From: Microvelia longipes
Lineage: Eukaryota; Arthropoda; Insecta; Hemiptera; Veliidae
NCBI GenBank assembly: GCA_018340805.1
Contig: JACMZG010001913.1
Location: forward strand, 12,928,769 to 12,992,768
Reading direction: 5' to 3'
Length of the DNA stretch: 64,000 nucleotides
The notes below the pieces were generated by a model that had not been told where the DNA came from, made no database searches, and saw only the letters and a program-made list of their open reading frames with translations. Made by a program: the position numbers and the translations under genes. Each line of letters starts with the position of its first letter. Position 1 is the first letter of the stretch. This document shows, piece after piece, positions 49,110 through 61,996 of this stretch.

Positions 49110-49425
49110 TATAGAGATATATACTAGAGGGAGCATAGCCTTTCTCAATACATTGTAAGACCTGAAACATCGTTTTGGGGCTCTCAGGGGCTCTGTGTAA
49201 CCTCATTAAAACCTCCTTCAAGAGTAAGTTAAGGTTTTAATAAATCAATTGTTTTCGGCTTTCCGCACATTTTTTGAGTTTTTATTTGTATTTTGAACGT
49301 TTTTCTATATATGTGACTGTAATTTTGTACTGATTATTTCATTTTTAGAGAAGGAGGTCAGGATACTTTTTCGATGTTTCACAATTCAACCAATAGGGGA
49401 CCCTCTAGTTGTAATATCTCAATGT
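49110..49425 (-). mobile_element. MITE family M310, copy 5
   Basis: Ends ATAGAGATATATACTAGAGG and CTAGTTGTAATATCTCAATG; interior TCAGGGGCTCTGTGTAACC. The second end has changed. Confidence 0.75.
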
Positions 49426-50164
49426 ATAATATTGACAGTCATAATATAGCAGATTTGTTAGCAGTGCTGACAGATGATGAGACCATTGTTTTTCTAAACT
49501 GCTTTTCTAAAAATTATGATAAGGATTTGTTCTCATAATAGTTAGTTAGTCCCAATCTTAAAATAATACTACATATAGAAGGAGCACTACTGATAACACG
49601 AAAAGCGGTTCACTGGTGGCCTTAAACAATCCTGCCACCCAAACAATATATAATTTTCTTATTCACGATTCAAAGTCCGTAGCAGCGCCACCGTCGCTGA
49701 TAAGAAATTGATAACGGAAGGGTGATCGTTGTTAAAGTCCTTATGGGAGTTTTTTGGTTTTTCTTATTTGTGACGATTATTTCTTTAAATTTTTTTTATC
49801 AGTGCTTTAATTTAATTAATTTTAGGGCGTATGAACTCAGTAGAATCACTATTTCGTTGAAAAATATGGTTTTAATGGGTTGTCACGAGTATTTAAATTG
49901 AGTGTTAAGAAAGTGAAAATCACAATATAGTGTTTTATTTCAGTTATTGTTAATTAATGATACTTTTAAATAATTTTAGTTTACAGAAACACACAAAATT
50001 ACCTTTAATTGCATTAAATTGTTTAAATTAGTTGTTACAGGTATTTAAATTAACTGATAACAAGCCGATTTTCACCGCAATGGTGTTTTAATTTATCAAT
50101 CAATTTTATTTACACACTAAAATAATAAATAACTCAATAAATTCACGTTTTTGTAAAATGCTTG
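49426..50164. other. No gene recognised
   Basis: AT-rich. GC-richer 49610-49720 has no recognisable exon. Confidence 0.4.
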
Positions 50165-50491
50165 TTTAAATCACCCGTTTAGGTTTTTATTATTTCTGGG
50201 TTAAATCGGACAAACCCAAGTCTATAGTGATGAACCTGATTCTATATTTAAAATCCTGGAATAATCGAAGTATTTATCTATGAAATATTGGCAATTTTTT
50301 TTAGCACCGATGGTCGTTCTATTAATTTTTACCTCATTTATCACAAATTAACGAACAATAAAGGAATAAAAGAAGAATTTTCAGCGGCTCCCATGCTAAT
50401 CCTATGATAAAAAAAAATTGATCACTCTTTCGTTTTGCCGCCATTGGTATTGCCAACCTTACAACTATCTCTTTGAATCGCGAATAAAAAA
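50165..50491 (-). repeat. Repeat G, copy 2
   Basis: Inverted copy of 46160-46492, separated by about 3.7 kb. Similarity stops sharply at both ends. Confidence 0.75.
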
Positions 50492-51289
50492 GATGGCAAT
50501 ACTTCCGGTTGCTGAATTATTGCGTTCTATTATTAATTAATGATTGATTATTCATAATATCGGTGCATTACAATATTTTAAGCATTTTAAATTGTAGTAG
50601 TTTAACGTTTTTAATTAAAATTATATTAAAAGTAGTCCTCGTCAACTAAATGTAGATTCTTGTATTCCGCTACCCTTTTGCCATCTAAAACCGGGTTTAT
50701 TAAATACTCAGCAGGTGTTTTGAGTCGTTATATTTGTTATTTACGATCTTCCTTCATTAATGGATATTTATGACACATATTTATAATAATGTTTTGTTGT
50801 TAAGGTGGTATCCCTACTTATGACCACCAGTCAACCGTCTTTCGTGTTATCAGGAGAATTACATTGTGTTTACAGTCATATACTCCTTCTATATTAGTAT
50901 TATTCTAAGGTTCTAATAATAACTGTATTGACTGATGAAATAATCTTATCTTGGATATGTCTAAAGTAGTTAGAATGAGTATGGCAAATTAAGCTGTTTA
51001 TATGTACCTCGGAGTTCCGAGGTTCCTTGAAGTCCTTATTTTCTTTTTTCCAATATATGTTATTTAAAATTTCAAACGACCAAACAATCTACCTTTTAGG
51101 AAGACTCCTAAATTTTGTTTAAAAAGTTTAATCTCACCCTGCTTTTTTAACTTTTTTAAACCTTTTTTGACGTATGTTTAAGTTTTATTTTTGTTTGACT
51201 TCTTTATGAATACTTGTATGTTTTGTATATTTTTACTTTTTTATTTACTTGTTGTTTTATTATTATGTTATATTTATTTGTTTGTTATG
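50492..51289. other. No gene recognised
   Basis: AT-rich spacer without a readable exon. Confidence 0.4.
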
Positions 51290-51375
51290 CACTGATGATG
51301 ACCTTTTGGGGTTGAAAGCCGACTTTGTTTTTTAATAAAGTAATTAAGTGGAGAGACTCTTTTATTTATCATTAA
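51290..51375 (+). repeat. Repeated 3'-end-like module, copy 2
   Basis: GCACTGATGATGACC, GGGTTGAAAGCCG, AATAAAGTAATTAAGTGGAG and AGACTCTTTTATTTATC. Corresponds to 10530-10640. Confidence 0.5.
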
Positions 51376-51607
51376 ACTCACCTATGTTAGTTTTGTCGTC
51401 TTTGATGTGTTGTCCTTTATGATTATGGTTATACTTGAAACGTTAGGTGGGTAATTAATGAAATCAGGTTGGAGTTAAAGGTTTTCACATTTGTATTTCC
51501 ACAGAAGAAAAGGGTGTTACAAAGACTGATGTTACAAAGACCGATGTATATAAAGAAAGTAAATAAAGGGGATAAATAAAAAGCATACAGGTTTTTATTA
51601 AAGGTTC

Positions 51608-51779
<172 letters not shown>

Positions 51780-51960
51780 AGTAAAAAGTTATAAAGTTAT
51801 GATATTAGAGTCGTAATAAATAAAAACAAAATTAACCTAATTATACGGTTGAAAGCTTAAATGTTGCTTTTATTTACTTTGAGCGTAACGCTTGCTACTG
51901 CCACTTGAGATGGTTCCCCCAGGGGCTTATCCCTGATGGGACGAAAGGCTTTAATCGGGC

Positions 51961-52035
51961 AATATCATTATTATAATTATTATAATAATGATTATAATAT
52001 TTATTATAAAATAGATAATGATTATATAATTAATG

Positions 52036-52077
<42 letters not shown>

Positions 52078-52110
52078 ATAATAATCATATCATTATTATA
52101 ATAATTTGCC
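51961..52110. repeat. (TTA)n tract within an AT hairpin
   Basis: About 16 ATT repeats (52037-52075), flanked by AATATCATTATTATAATTAT on the left and its near-inverse on the right. Confidence 0.8.
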
Positions 52111-52384
52111 TTCAAAACAATTAAGGAAGAGTTTATTGTAATAAAACTATGCGTGCATAAAGAGATTTAAACCGGAATAGAAAATCCATTTCCATTACTT
52201 TTCAAATGGAAATTGAAATAAGATATGTTTTCCGTCAGTTATACGTCTGATCCAGTTTCAATTAAAATCTAAATATTAATTGAATTTTACCTTAAATCGT
52301 TTTTAAAACTTTTTTTGGGGGAGGGGAGTTTTGACTTTTTAGTGGGACTATTATCTTACCTAACCTGGGATATATAGGTGGTTT

Positions 52385-52572
52385 GTTCTTTCATTTCGGT
52401 ATATCAGTAATCTTATTGATTACTGATATATTTATTAACTTATCAGTAATCTTATGATTACTGATATTATTAACTTATCAGTAATCTTATTGATTACTGA
52501 TATATTTATTAACTTATCAGTAATCTTATTGATTACTGATATGTTTATTAACTTATCAGTAATCAATAAGTT
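52385..52572. repeat. Self-complementary 38-39-bp minisatellite
   Basis: Four to five units of TTATCAGTAATCTTATTGAT plus TACTGATATATTTATTAAC. ATCAGTAATC and GATTACTGAT pair, so each unit is a hairpin. Confidence 0.88.
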
Positions 52573-52685
52573 CATCTATCACTTACTAAGGGCTCTCATT
52601 TTTTATTGCATCACTGTAAATTTAATGAATACAAATTTTTGAGTGGAAATAAATATTATTATAATTATTATTTATTAATTTTTTA

Positions 52686-53190
52686 CGCTTAAACCCGTAG
52701 GGTCATTTTCGCGTTTTCCCCTTACACAAGTCTCAATCAACTAATTAACCCCTGAGTTTGTACACATCCAATCATATGACTATCACATATGACTAGTTCA
52801 CAGTGTGCCTAGTTCATCTAGACCAGCTAGACTCTGGCTAGGCTCACCGCTCTGACTAGCGCCGACTACTAGTTCACTGTGTGCTTGGTTCATCTAGTCT
52901 TACTAGCTTCTCTGATCACATTTGTCTCACTTGGCTCCGTCCTTCAACCAGTCACACCAATCTCATCAGTTCCTCTAGCATCACCAGACTCTAGCTAGGC
53001 TCCCCGTTCTGGCCAGTCCAGTGCCACCCAACAGAGAACTCTAGCACCCAGATGTCAGCGTGCAAAAACTCATTCTTTATCCCTAACCTGAAAGTCAAAG
53101 CTCCGCAGTGCTATTAGGAGACGTCTGTCTTCAAGAACCGAGCACTTCGTTCCTAGTCGCTTACGTTATTCGTGTCACTGTTAATATTAT
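52686..53190 (-). mobile_element. SINE-A, copy 2, 5'-truncated
   Basis: Inverted relative to 12516-13367 and matching its 3' two thirds. The tail end is at 52686 (CGCTTAAACCCGTAGGGTCA) and the break is near 53190, before the tRNA head. The internal GACTAGTTCACAGTGTGC minisatellite is present with fewer units. 5' truncation is what target-primed retroposition produces. Confidence 0.8.
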
Positions 53191-53369
53191 TTCCATATCT
53201 TTAATTATTACCTCTCACGTTTCTATAATAGCATCTGTTTTAATATTGTCGAATGTTATCTCTAAGTCTATAAAAAGTTAAAGCATACAGGAATTTTATA
53301 TACAATGACTTTGTTTACAAGTATTTTTATTGAAAGTATACCGTTTGTAGTCGAGTAGTTTTTCTTGAA

Positions 53370-53465
53370 CCAGGCAGACAACTTTGAGAAAATACTCAGG
53401 AGGTCTTAAAAACACCTGAAACGGATAATCCCGTTGTCATCCCGGTTTCGGATCTTTATTGCTAT
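53370..53465 (-). repeat. 5S-R repeat, terminal fragment
   Basis: CAGGAGGTCTTAAAAACACC, GAAACGGATAATCCCG and ATCCCGGTTTCGGATCTTTA. Confidence 0.65.
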
Positions 53466-54823
53466 AAATTAGGATAAAAAATCAAAATATGAGTTATGAA
53501 GGATTTGAGAAGTTACAAAATTAAGTTAGCTAAGTCAACTGTAACAACCTAGTTTGATAGCGTTCAGTAGTTGACTCAACTATATTAGACAGCTGTTTTC
53601 TCTTTTATTTAACCCTTCTTCTTTCTTTAATAGTTCTATATTCTATGGGCAAACCCTTGTGACGTAAAGTCTTTGTTTCTTAAAATATTATCAATGAAGT
53701 TTATGAACAGAAAGATTTCTCGAAGTTTTGCATTTTACTTTTTACACAATAGTCAAACCTTAGTGTAAGGTTTTACATAATCTGTTTTCTTTTAATTTTT
53801 AGGATAAATGAATGAACTTTTATTATATTGATTATTCGAATTTTCTTTAGGTTATTGTATCCTGTTCAATCTAAGCAAAGCTTATTATTCAATTCGCTTT
53901 AGATTAACAATGATTTTAAAAGGTTCGGAAGAAATATTATATTTCTAAAGTTTTAAAATCCTTTAACATTTTCGAGGTTTAGTGAATGTTTTAATTTAAA
54001 ATGATTTTTAAATGAATGTTTTAATCATTATCGTGATTTAATAGTCACACATATTTCATTACAAATACGGTTTTGGAGCATTATTCAAATGTAGTTTTTT
54101 GCAATTTTTTTTAAAATAAATAACGTCTATTATTAAAATTACCCGACTATGATTTTCTTTTAACGTTAATTATTTTATCCAACTGCAAACAAATAAATAT
54201 ATGTACCGAATGTATCAAAATTGGATCAGCCGATTTGTTAAAATAGCACCACTAGTGTGTTATTCCATATCATAAGCTGACACGATTTTTTGTTCAATTT
54301 TTAGCTTCTTATGTTGCTAAAACATAGACTTTTGTTAAGTGAATGAGACATTTTTAGCTTTTGCGATGTTTCCCCCTCTTATATGAGGAAGGAAATTAAT
54401 TGTATTTCGATTAGGGACTACACGTGGGTGAAATCGTATTCAATTTGAATATAAATCAACTACAAATTATTTTAAGTTGGATTTTGTCTTAGCGGGATGG
54501 AATGTATTTGGGTGCTACTTAGAATTTCAGAAACCTTTTACCTGTCTTGATCGTGAAGTTTCTGTAAATCTTTTGTTATTGAATTTCATTACAGCTTTAC
54601 TGATGTAAATATTTCGTAATTTCTTAAATTATTTTATTTATACGACGATGATAAGTTAAATTAATTAAACATTTAAATAATTTTAAAACCCACAGTATAT
54701 TGCGGTGAACGTGTGCCTTTGATTGTTTAAGTTTATTTATTCATTTATAATAAGGTTCTTAATATTAAATCATTAGCACATCTACAAAAGTTTATAATAA
54801 TAATTACAAAAGGAGATAATAAT
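53466..54823. other. No gene recognised
   Basis: AT-rich intergenic DNA. Confidence 0.45.
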
Positions 54824-54910
54824 TATATATATAAATAATATATATATATATATTATATATATATATAATATATATATATATATATAATATATATATATAT
54901 ATATTTATAT
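54824..54910. repeat. (TA)n microsatellite
   Basis: About 85 bp, interrupted by AATATA and TTATAT. Confidence 0.9.
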
Positions 54911-55784
54911 TTATTAATTTATACAGTAGAGAGAGTAGTAGGTACATTTTAAGTAGGTAGTTTTAGAAATATTTAGCATAGCAGCAACAAAAGAAGAGTG
55001 CATAGAATAGAATAACCCTTGCTTGTAATAGAAATGTTACAAGCAAGGTACGATCTATCTTGTGTACAGTGCAGTGTGTGTAGCTCTTTTTAATTAGAAG
55101 ATGAATTTCATCAGCGTCCGTTACTTATAAGAACTACAGTCATCTGTAGTGGGTTAGTAAAAAATGGCCTATAGACATATTGGTTCTCATCCTATGATTG
55201 CTATATGATTGGTTCTCATCTCTCCCTTTGTACTATAAGTATTTATTAGTTCCTTTATGTATCTAGATTTAATAAAATGTATAAATTTACACGTCAGAAA
55301 ATGAAAGGTTATTTTCATAATAACAACCGACCTACACATGTGTATAACCTATCGAAATTAGGGGTCCATGTGGGTATAAATTAAGGCTTTCTAATTTATA
55401 GCTCACTGCAGTCGAGTATAAAGTTTTCATTTTCAAGTATTAAGTTTGCCATTTAATTACGACTACGCAATAGAAAGTGGAGTCAAACAAAGTGGAGAGA
55501 TGAAAGTGTCAGGTTAAGTATAGAGGCAAGAAAGAGATAGAAAGAGAGAGCAAGGAAGAAAGAGAGGTCTAGAGAAAGAAGAGAGACAATGATTGATTTG
55601 TAATTATTGTTCCTATATTAGGAAAACCTTGACTCTGTCTATTTCCCAATCTTTGTATTTCATTCTCTAGAGATTTTTTTATCTATTTACTTTTTAACAT
55701 TTATTATTGATTAGTGGCAACAACAATGATTGTTACACCTATTAAAGTTAATTTGGTATTACATATGAGTTATGAGTTTTAAGG
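54911..55784. other. No gene recognised, purine-rich patch
   Basis: 55500-55590 is a GA-rich run (AGAAAGAGATAGAAAGAGAG). 55700-55784 shares sequence with 8240-8300. Confidence 0.45.
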
Positions 55785-56205
55785 ATGGCAATGCAGTGAT
55801 TGTGTACTCAGGTAGTTGGCAAGTGATTGGGTAGTGAAAGGATGGCAATGTGATTGTGTACTCAGGTAGTGAAGGATGGCAATGCAGTGATGTGTACTCA
55901 GGTAGTGAAGGATGGCAATGCAGTGATTGTGTACTCAGTAGTGAAAGGATGGCAATGCAGTGATTGTGTACTCAGGTAGTGAAAGGATGGCAATGCAGTG
56001 ATTGTGTACTCAGGTAGTGAAAGGATGGCAATGCAGTGATTGTATACTCTGGTAGTGAAAGGATGGCAATGCAGTGATTGTGTACTCAGGTAGTGAAAGG
56101 ATGCAATGCAGTGATTGTATACTCTGGTAGTGAAAGGATGGCAATGCAGTGATTGTTACTCAGGTAGTAAAGGATGGCAGTGATTGTGTACCAGGTAGTA
56201 AAAGC
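55785..56205. repeat. 36-38-bp minisatellite, about 11 units
   Basis: Unit GGATGGCAATGCAGTGATTG plus TGTACTCAGGTAGTGAAA. Several units differ by single-base deletions. A lone related unit at 8311-8343 (AACAATGCAGTGATCGCACT) with the same left flank shows the pre-expansion state. Confidence 0.92.
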
Positions 56206-57040
56206 TTTATCCATGCATGTTTAGTTAGATAAAGTCAGAAGTGGGATAGATGTTGATAAAATAGAGTAGATTAAATAAAATAGAGATAATCATATAACAG
56301 GTGTAGTGATTGACAAATTAAATTAGGATAATGTTGCATGAAATAAGATTAAACTTACATCAAGAGGATTGTCTCGTCAGGCGTCGCCCAGGATTATCTA
56401 GAGATAATCCTGTATTTAATAAAATATATTTGAGGAAAGGGTTTTTTTACAAGAGGATTTGGATGATCGATTAAGGTTTTATAGAAGCGCTTATAGCGGG
56501 ATATGGAAAGGTCTTGGACAAATGGAACATTAAGGTCATGTGAAGAATTAGGTTTTTATAAAACCATTTATAATGGTCGAAGAATTTTTGTAATATTTAG
56601 GATCTGGAGACGTTTGGAGTTATAAGCTTGGTATTGGTGTCACCAAACACTTCCATGGCACTGGGTCCGCATGCTTTGAATATATAAGTTGATTATACTA
56701 GTAGAATGAGCGTGAATGGAGTCCATCATAAATAATAAATGAAAGAAGTCACTCCTTCTTTTTTGAAGGAGTGATATTTGTGAGGCTAGCCTTACAATAA
56801 GGTTTGCTATGAACACAGAGAGTACTTGTCAATCTAAATGACAAAGTTTTGAAGTGATAGAACAATCTTTATATAAACATATAAAATAAACATTATTTTT
56901 CTATAAGTATAGTATGGTCAATTAAACAGACTGAAAATTACTTTTAACATGTATATGTACAGAAAATATAAATGCCATATTTCTGCCAGGAGTAAATATG
57001 GTGATTAATAATACCTAACGAGACGAGTATAATCGTCTCG
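56206..57040. other. No gene recognised
   Basis: Moderately complex AT-rich DNA. 56740-56775 holds a hairpin AGTCACTCCTTC...GAAGGAGTGA. Confidence 0.4.
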
Positions 57041-57042
57041 GA

Positions 57043-57279
57043 TTAGAGTCTTAGACAGTTTTGATCGAACCAGATCTCTACTAAAAACTCCCTAGTTTTG
57101 GCAGGTATAGCTCCTCTAGCTTCAAACCGCAGATCACGCACTTGGTAATTTCTTTCTCCATTAGAAGAGCCAAACTTTTCTTTATAATATTCAATACATT
57201 TCATAAGTGGATTTATTCTCATTGTGAACCTTGTTGGCTTGGTCTGGGTCATTGGTTTCATATCGAATGGTGGGGTCAA
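57043..57279 (-). pseudogene. Possible retroelement ORF tail
   Basis: 78 codons with YQVRDLRFEARGAIPAKT, which is reminiscent of the post-RT tail of some LINE ORFs but which I cannot assign firmly. No neighbouring coding continues it, so at best it is a remnant. Confidence 0.3.
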
Positions 57280-57438
57280 TAATCAGGGGTCAATTACTCC
57301 TTAAGTGCACACAAAATGTTATCTTCAGACGTTGAAGTCATTTAATTATTGGTATATTCTTATTTTCATACTTTCTGCTGTATTTTATTTTCATTTAAAA
57401 AACGGATTTTGAGCCATAAACAATTTTGGTCGGCTTTC

Positions 57439-57589
57439 TGTTATAATGAGGTCTTAACTAATAGATAATATAACTCTTATTACCACTCCTTCACTATATC
57501 ATATATTCATTATACAATAATATAAATTAACTTAATAATACAATTGAAACTATAAACTATATCTGACATGTAAGTGTCAATGTCTAACA
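57439..57589 (-). repeat. Copia 3' LTR
   Basis: 151 bp. On the minus strand it begins TGTTAGACATTGAC, directly after the polypurine tract GTGAGGGGGAG, and ends CATTATAACA (TGTTA...TAACA ends). Confidence 0.85.
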
Positions 57590-57600
57590 CTCCCCCTCAC
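57590..57600 (-). promoter_or_regulatory. Copia polypurine tract
   Basis: GTGAGGGGGAG on the minus strand immediately before the 3' LTR, the usual plus-strand primer site. Confidence 0.8.
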
Positions 57601-57662
57601 GAAACATTGTCAGTTATTGCCGTTTTGGCTTAACCACATGAAATTTTGTCTTTTTTCAAATC

Positions 57663-58565
57663 TTAATATATATTGACTTTTTGCCTAAAATGATTGTGTT
57701 TTGGCCCGCTTAGTGCTTTTGTTAATAGGTCTGCCTCCATTTCATCGGTTGGTGTGTACGCAATTTCGATATGCCCATTTGCTACTGACTCCCTAATAAA
57801 GTGTGCCTTAATGTCTATATGTTTAGATTTCGAACTAATGATTGGGTTATTTGTCAATTTTTGTGCCGCTTGGTTATCATTGTAAATTTTGATAGTGTTC
57901 TGGTTTATTCCTAAATCAGTTAGGATTTGTTTTAAGTGCATGGCTTCTTTGGCTGCTTCAGTTAAGGCCATATACTCAGCCTCAGCTGTAGATAGGGCTA
58001 CTGTTCTCTGTTTCCTTGCTTCCCAGCTGATCGGTCCTCCTCCATAGAAGAAACAGTACCCTGTGTAAGATTTTCTATCTACTAAACACGTTCCCCAGTT
58101 GGCGTCTGCTAAACCATACAAGGGTTCTTCAGTTTTCTTAAAGTTTATAGACATGTTTTTGGTTTGTTTGATGTATCTTAGTACACGTTTCGCGGCTTGC
58201 CAGTGCTCCACTCCATAGCAGTTGTTGAATTGGCTTAAATAGCTGACTGAGAATGCTATGTCTGGTCGCGTGGCTACTGCGAGGTACATAAGGGCTCCAA
58301 TGAGGTTTTGATATGGTATGTCTCTGTTAGTGATTTCTGATTTTTTCTCTAATACCAGTCCTACTTCCATTGGTGTCGCTGCCCCTTTGCAGTCTTCCAT
58401 GTTGTACTTTTTGAGAATTTCATTTATGTAATTAATTTGATTCGCCGAGATATTATTTTCTTTTAAGTTAAATTCGATTCCTAAACAATATTTTAGTTCT
58501 CCTATGTCTCTTAGGTCGAAGTGTTCTCTTAGCTTTTGTTTTGTTTCAGTTAGAACGTCTAACAC
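57663..58565 (-). pseudogene. Copia pol fragment: RT C-terminus and RNase H
   Basis: A 300-codon uninterrupted reading. RT end motifs are HFDLRDIGELKYCLGIEF, CKGAATPM, YQNLIGALMYLAVATRPDI and HWQAAKRVLRYI. RNase H motifs are LADANWGTC, STAEAEYMAL, IYNDNQAAQKL and SKHIDIKAHFIRE with the catalytic acids present. It stops after a TKALSGPKHNHFR tail. The RT active site YVDD is deleted, so it cannot be active. The undamaged frame contrasts with the BEL element. Confidence 0.92.
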
Positions 58566-58569
58566 TTTC

Positions 58570-59104
58570 CCTTATAAATTTTGGGGTGCTGTCCACGGGA
58601 AAGTGTTATAAAATTCATCGGTCCCCTTTATACATTTAGAAGAAACCACTTCAGACAATGTATATAATTGGCTCTAACCCCAATAATAGGAACACTTTTT
58701 ACTCATGAGGGAGTGAAAAGTAACTTTTTCTTTCTTGGGAGTAAAAAGTGATCCATTCTCCCAATAAACTTTACATTATACACTGTCGGGAGTTAAATCC
58801 TAACTAAGCGGCAAAATCTTAAGCGTAGCGTTTGTGTTAGCATTTATGATATTTATCCGATTTAATACAAAATGTCTTTATAAATATACAATTATAATAT
58901 AACAGGTGCAAATCAAGTGCTAAATATCAAAAGGCAAGTTAATAAAATAGGAAGAGGTTTGGAAAACCCTTAGTTACCAGTCTAGGGTTTTCTCGAATCC
59001 ATCTCACCTAACGAAAAGGCCACAAAGTTCAATTCTCTTTTGGAAATATTGCTTTTCCAAGTTAATCAACTTTAAAACCCTAAATCATTCCTTTAAGTTT
59101 CCTT
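58570..59104. other. No gene recognised
   Basis: 58585-58615 contains GGGAAAGTGTTATAAAATTC; 58690-58760 has an imperfect inverted repeat around TTTTTACTC and GAGTAAAAAGTG. No exon seen. Confidence 0.4.
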
Positions 59105-59330
59105 TTATAGAAATTTTCTCAGTTGATAAAAAACCCTGGCACGGAAGACCGCATACCGGGCTTACTTACTTGCTTGAAGTAAGTAATTCTGTGCGTAGCA
59201 AACCATTTCTTGCTTACGATTCCAGTATATGCTTAATTTAAGCAGGAGCATTACGTCCATTGATCTATTTTTCTAGTTTCCTCAAAGGAAATGTGCGTAT
59301 TTATCCACTTACTTATACAAAAGTATGAAA
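59105..59330. mobile_element. FB1-related fragment
   Basis: GGCACGGAAGACCGCATACC, TTGCTTGAAGTAAG and CTCAAAGGAAATGTGCGTAT resemble one arm of the foldback family. Confidence 0.5.
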
Positions 59331-59390
59331 TATCCATCCGAAATTAGCAGTGCTCACCGTTATCTTCATTGAATTAAAAGCTTTAATTAG

Positions 59391-59550
59391 AGTCCTTATT
59401 CAAAGACATTTTCCTTACCTAAACCTAACATTTTCCTTAAGGCTTCCTTAAGGAGAACTAACCTTTTTGGTACCTAAAGTGTGAACCTAATATTTTCCTT
59501 ATGGACATCTTAAGGAAAATGTTAGGTTTAGGTAAGGAAATGTTACGCAT
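59391..59550. mobile_element. Short relative of the long-TIR MITE
   Basis: AGTCCTTATTCAAAGACATT on the left, then ACCTAAACCTAACATTTTCC, inverted at GGAAAATGTTAGGTTTAGGT. The right terminus is lost. Confidence 0.65.
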
Positions 59551-59589
59551 GGAGCACGCATTTCAAAGGAAATTAGTCCTTTTTCCAGC

Positions 59590-59790
59590 CTGAAAATGTT
59601 AACCCTTAATTTTACTGATTTCTTTATAAGTTTGATGACTTAGCAAACCAGGTTAATGACGTCACTAAAACCTAGTTTTTAATACCACTCCTGTTATTTG
59701 TTCCATCCTGTCAATAGGTTATCAAATATTTAGTTCCGTAGAGTGATCGTATCGACTTTAAACTGGTTTCATTCGATTCAGTGCCCCAAA
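59590..59790 (+). repeat. Interspersed repeat family C, partial copy 3
   Basis: GACTTAGCAAACCAGGTTAA, TGACGTCACTAAAACC, and at 59735 the GTATCGACTT segment of the 7090-7480 repeat. The two neighbours at 7090-7900 are thus linked here too and may be one larger element. Confidence 0.55.
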
Positions 59791-59979
59791 AAGATAAGAA
59801 AAATCTTTTTACAAGGCGAAAAAGTTTAGGATTAAAAATATAAAGACGTATTTTTGAAAACAAATGTACACGTGTAATGTGTAATGTACATTTGTTTCTA
59901 AATTAATACACGGGATAGGTCGACTCAAAATTTATTTTATATTTCATGGCTTAAAATTAACCTAGGCTAGACTTTGATA

Positions 59980-59985
59980 TACATA

Positions 59986-60062
<77 letters not shown>
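59980..60062. repeat. (TA)n microsatellite
   Basis: About 80 bp of TA repeats. Confidence 0.92.
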
Positions 60063-60063
<1 letters not shown>

Positions 60064-60407
60064 CACTATATATAGTACTATTGTATATACTACCTGTCAT
60101 GCAGTTTTTTCTTTGTATTTTTGCTTATTTTGATATTTAATATTTTATAATATTATGTCATTCTAGTCTTTAATTTAGCTTAACGTAAGTCTTCATATCT
60201 AGTCAAATTATACTTGGTTTTTTGTTTATCTATTTTTCGATACTATGTACTGATACTTTCTATTCTTGATGTACTACTTGCTTGTACTATGTTTTAGTTT
60301 TGCACCGAATGATGGCAACATTATAGTCGCCGAAACGTTGGCTAAGTAATAGGTTTATTTTATACTGAGACCGATTACCAAAGTTGAGTGAGGTGTATGA
60401 ACTGCAT

Positions 60408-60410
60408 ATA

Positions 60411-60496
<86 letters not shown>
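60408..60496. repeat. (TA)n microsatellite
   Basis: About 90 bp of TA repeats with two phase changes. Confidence 0.92.
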
Positions 60497-60499
<3 letters not shown>

Positions 60500-60699
60500 C
60501 AAAAATTAGGGTTGGGAGCGAGCAAAGAAAAAAGAACGTTTATTTTTAAGGGCCACCTTAATATATATATACATTCGATAGTTTGCTTTAGCTAACTTTA
60601 ATCCATGAAATATGAATAAATTTTATAATTTTATAAATTTTATCTAATTTGAGCCCCAGTCATAAAATCATAAGACTCACCTACATGTATATATTCTTT

Positions 60700-60785
60700 T
60701 CTCCGGCACTTACGACGAACGTTTATGTTCAAAGCCGGTTTTGATTAGATTTATAAATAAACATTGTGGAGAGACGTTCGTATTG
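60700..60785 (+). repeat. Partial copy of the 3'-end-like module
   Basis: GTTCAAAGCCGGTTTTGATT and AATAAACATTGTGGAGAGAC match the second half of 51290-51375. The CTGATGA part is absent. Confidence 0.45.
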
Positions 60786-60984
60786 ATTATGATGAATGTA
60801 AGAGTTTATACTCTTGCGTAAGGCGCGCAATAACTTTCGAAGGCTTTTTAAATTGAAACGAAACCTAGGTATGATACAAAGCCTATTGTTTAGTATCAAT
60901 GTTATCAAATACAAGTTATGACGTCATTAAAGATATGCTTTTTTTAACTTGACTTGGTATCAAGTTGGAAAAAGCTTGATTGGA

Positions 60985-61115
60985 GTTTAATCAGGGCTCC
61001 GAGTTTGGATAGGCAGACTATGCTTTCTCTTCATAATTTAAGGTATATTTTCAGAAAAATTTGGTTTGAAGTAGTACAAAATGAGTCACATTCTTTTAGG
61101 CCTGGCTCTTGGACT
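60985..61115 (+). repeat. Repeat F, copy 2
   Basis: Same segments as 44140-44260, ending GGCTCTTGGACTAAT. Confidence 0.75.
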
Positions 61116-61996
61116 AATATAAAGATACGTCCCCTATAACTCTTTTAAATTTCGTTAGAAAAAAAAATTATTAATCAAATTACCTTACGTACCAGATAAA
61201 TATAAAACAATTCGGTACGTGGTACTTCGGAACTTTTCCTCATCACATCGGATTTCTACGTTCATCCTTCCTGCTTTGGACTTGATTCGCTCGTCCTCTG
61301 AATATACAATTTGCCAAATTTACACTGCAACATGTCTTCGGACTCGTTTCGCTTGTTCTCAGATAGTAAATACATCCGTTTCATTCTCAGCGGTCACCCA
61401 TACAGCACTGACCACGCTCAATGCTACTTAAGTTTTATGATCCAAAACAAATTATGGATATACTTGTCGTATTGAAACGAAACTTTGTGTACTTATTTAA
61501 TAAGTAAAAGTATACGTTTATACTAAATTTCAACTCATTTAAATCATCTTTAGATTTTTTACAATTTTTTTAAAAAACTCACACAAGTCGTAAAATTAAT
61601 ATTGAACTAATGCTGATAATGAGATAAAACTTAGCACATTTGTCAGTCTTATACATGGCTACATGCGTGCTATTTAAATCTGATCGCATCATATTTCCGC
61701 GTTTTATGATATTTCCAAATTTTCGCTTGGTCATTATTGTGGGTTAATGAAGCCATAAAACAAATATTTTCCGACTAGCACAACTACAGCAGTAGACTTA
61801 TTTTTGAACAAAGTTGCAATTCCCTAGCATAAATACTCTAGGAGCTGAGATAACAGACACACACACAGACCCATAGACAGACAACTTTTAGAAACCACTC
61901 AGGTGGCCTTGAAACCCTGAAACGGATAATTCCGGTTTCATCCCGGTTTCGGATTATTTTGCAAATACAATACTTTTCCTATATACCTACTGTATA

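Larger units (their letters stand above)
57439..58564 (-). mobile_element. Internally deleted Ty1/copia retrotransposon
   Basis: Retains the 3' LTR, polypurine tract, RNase H and the end of RT. On the left the element is followed by CTTTC (57434-57438). On the right, after its last bases GTCTAACA (the complement of the LTR start), the same CTTTC occurs at 58565-58569. The target duplication thus survives although the 5' LTR, gag, integrase and most of RT are gone. The deletion joined the LTR start to an RT position sharing TGTTAGAC. Confidence 0.8.
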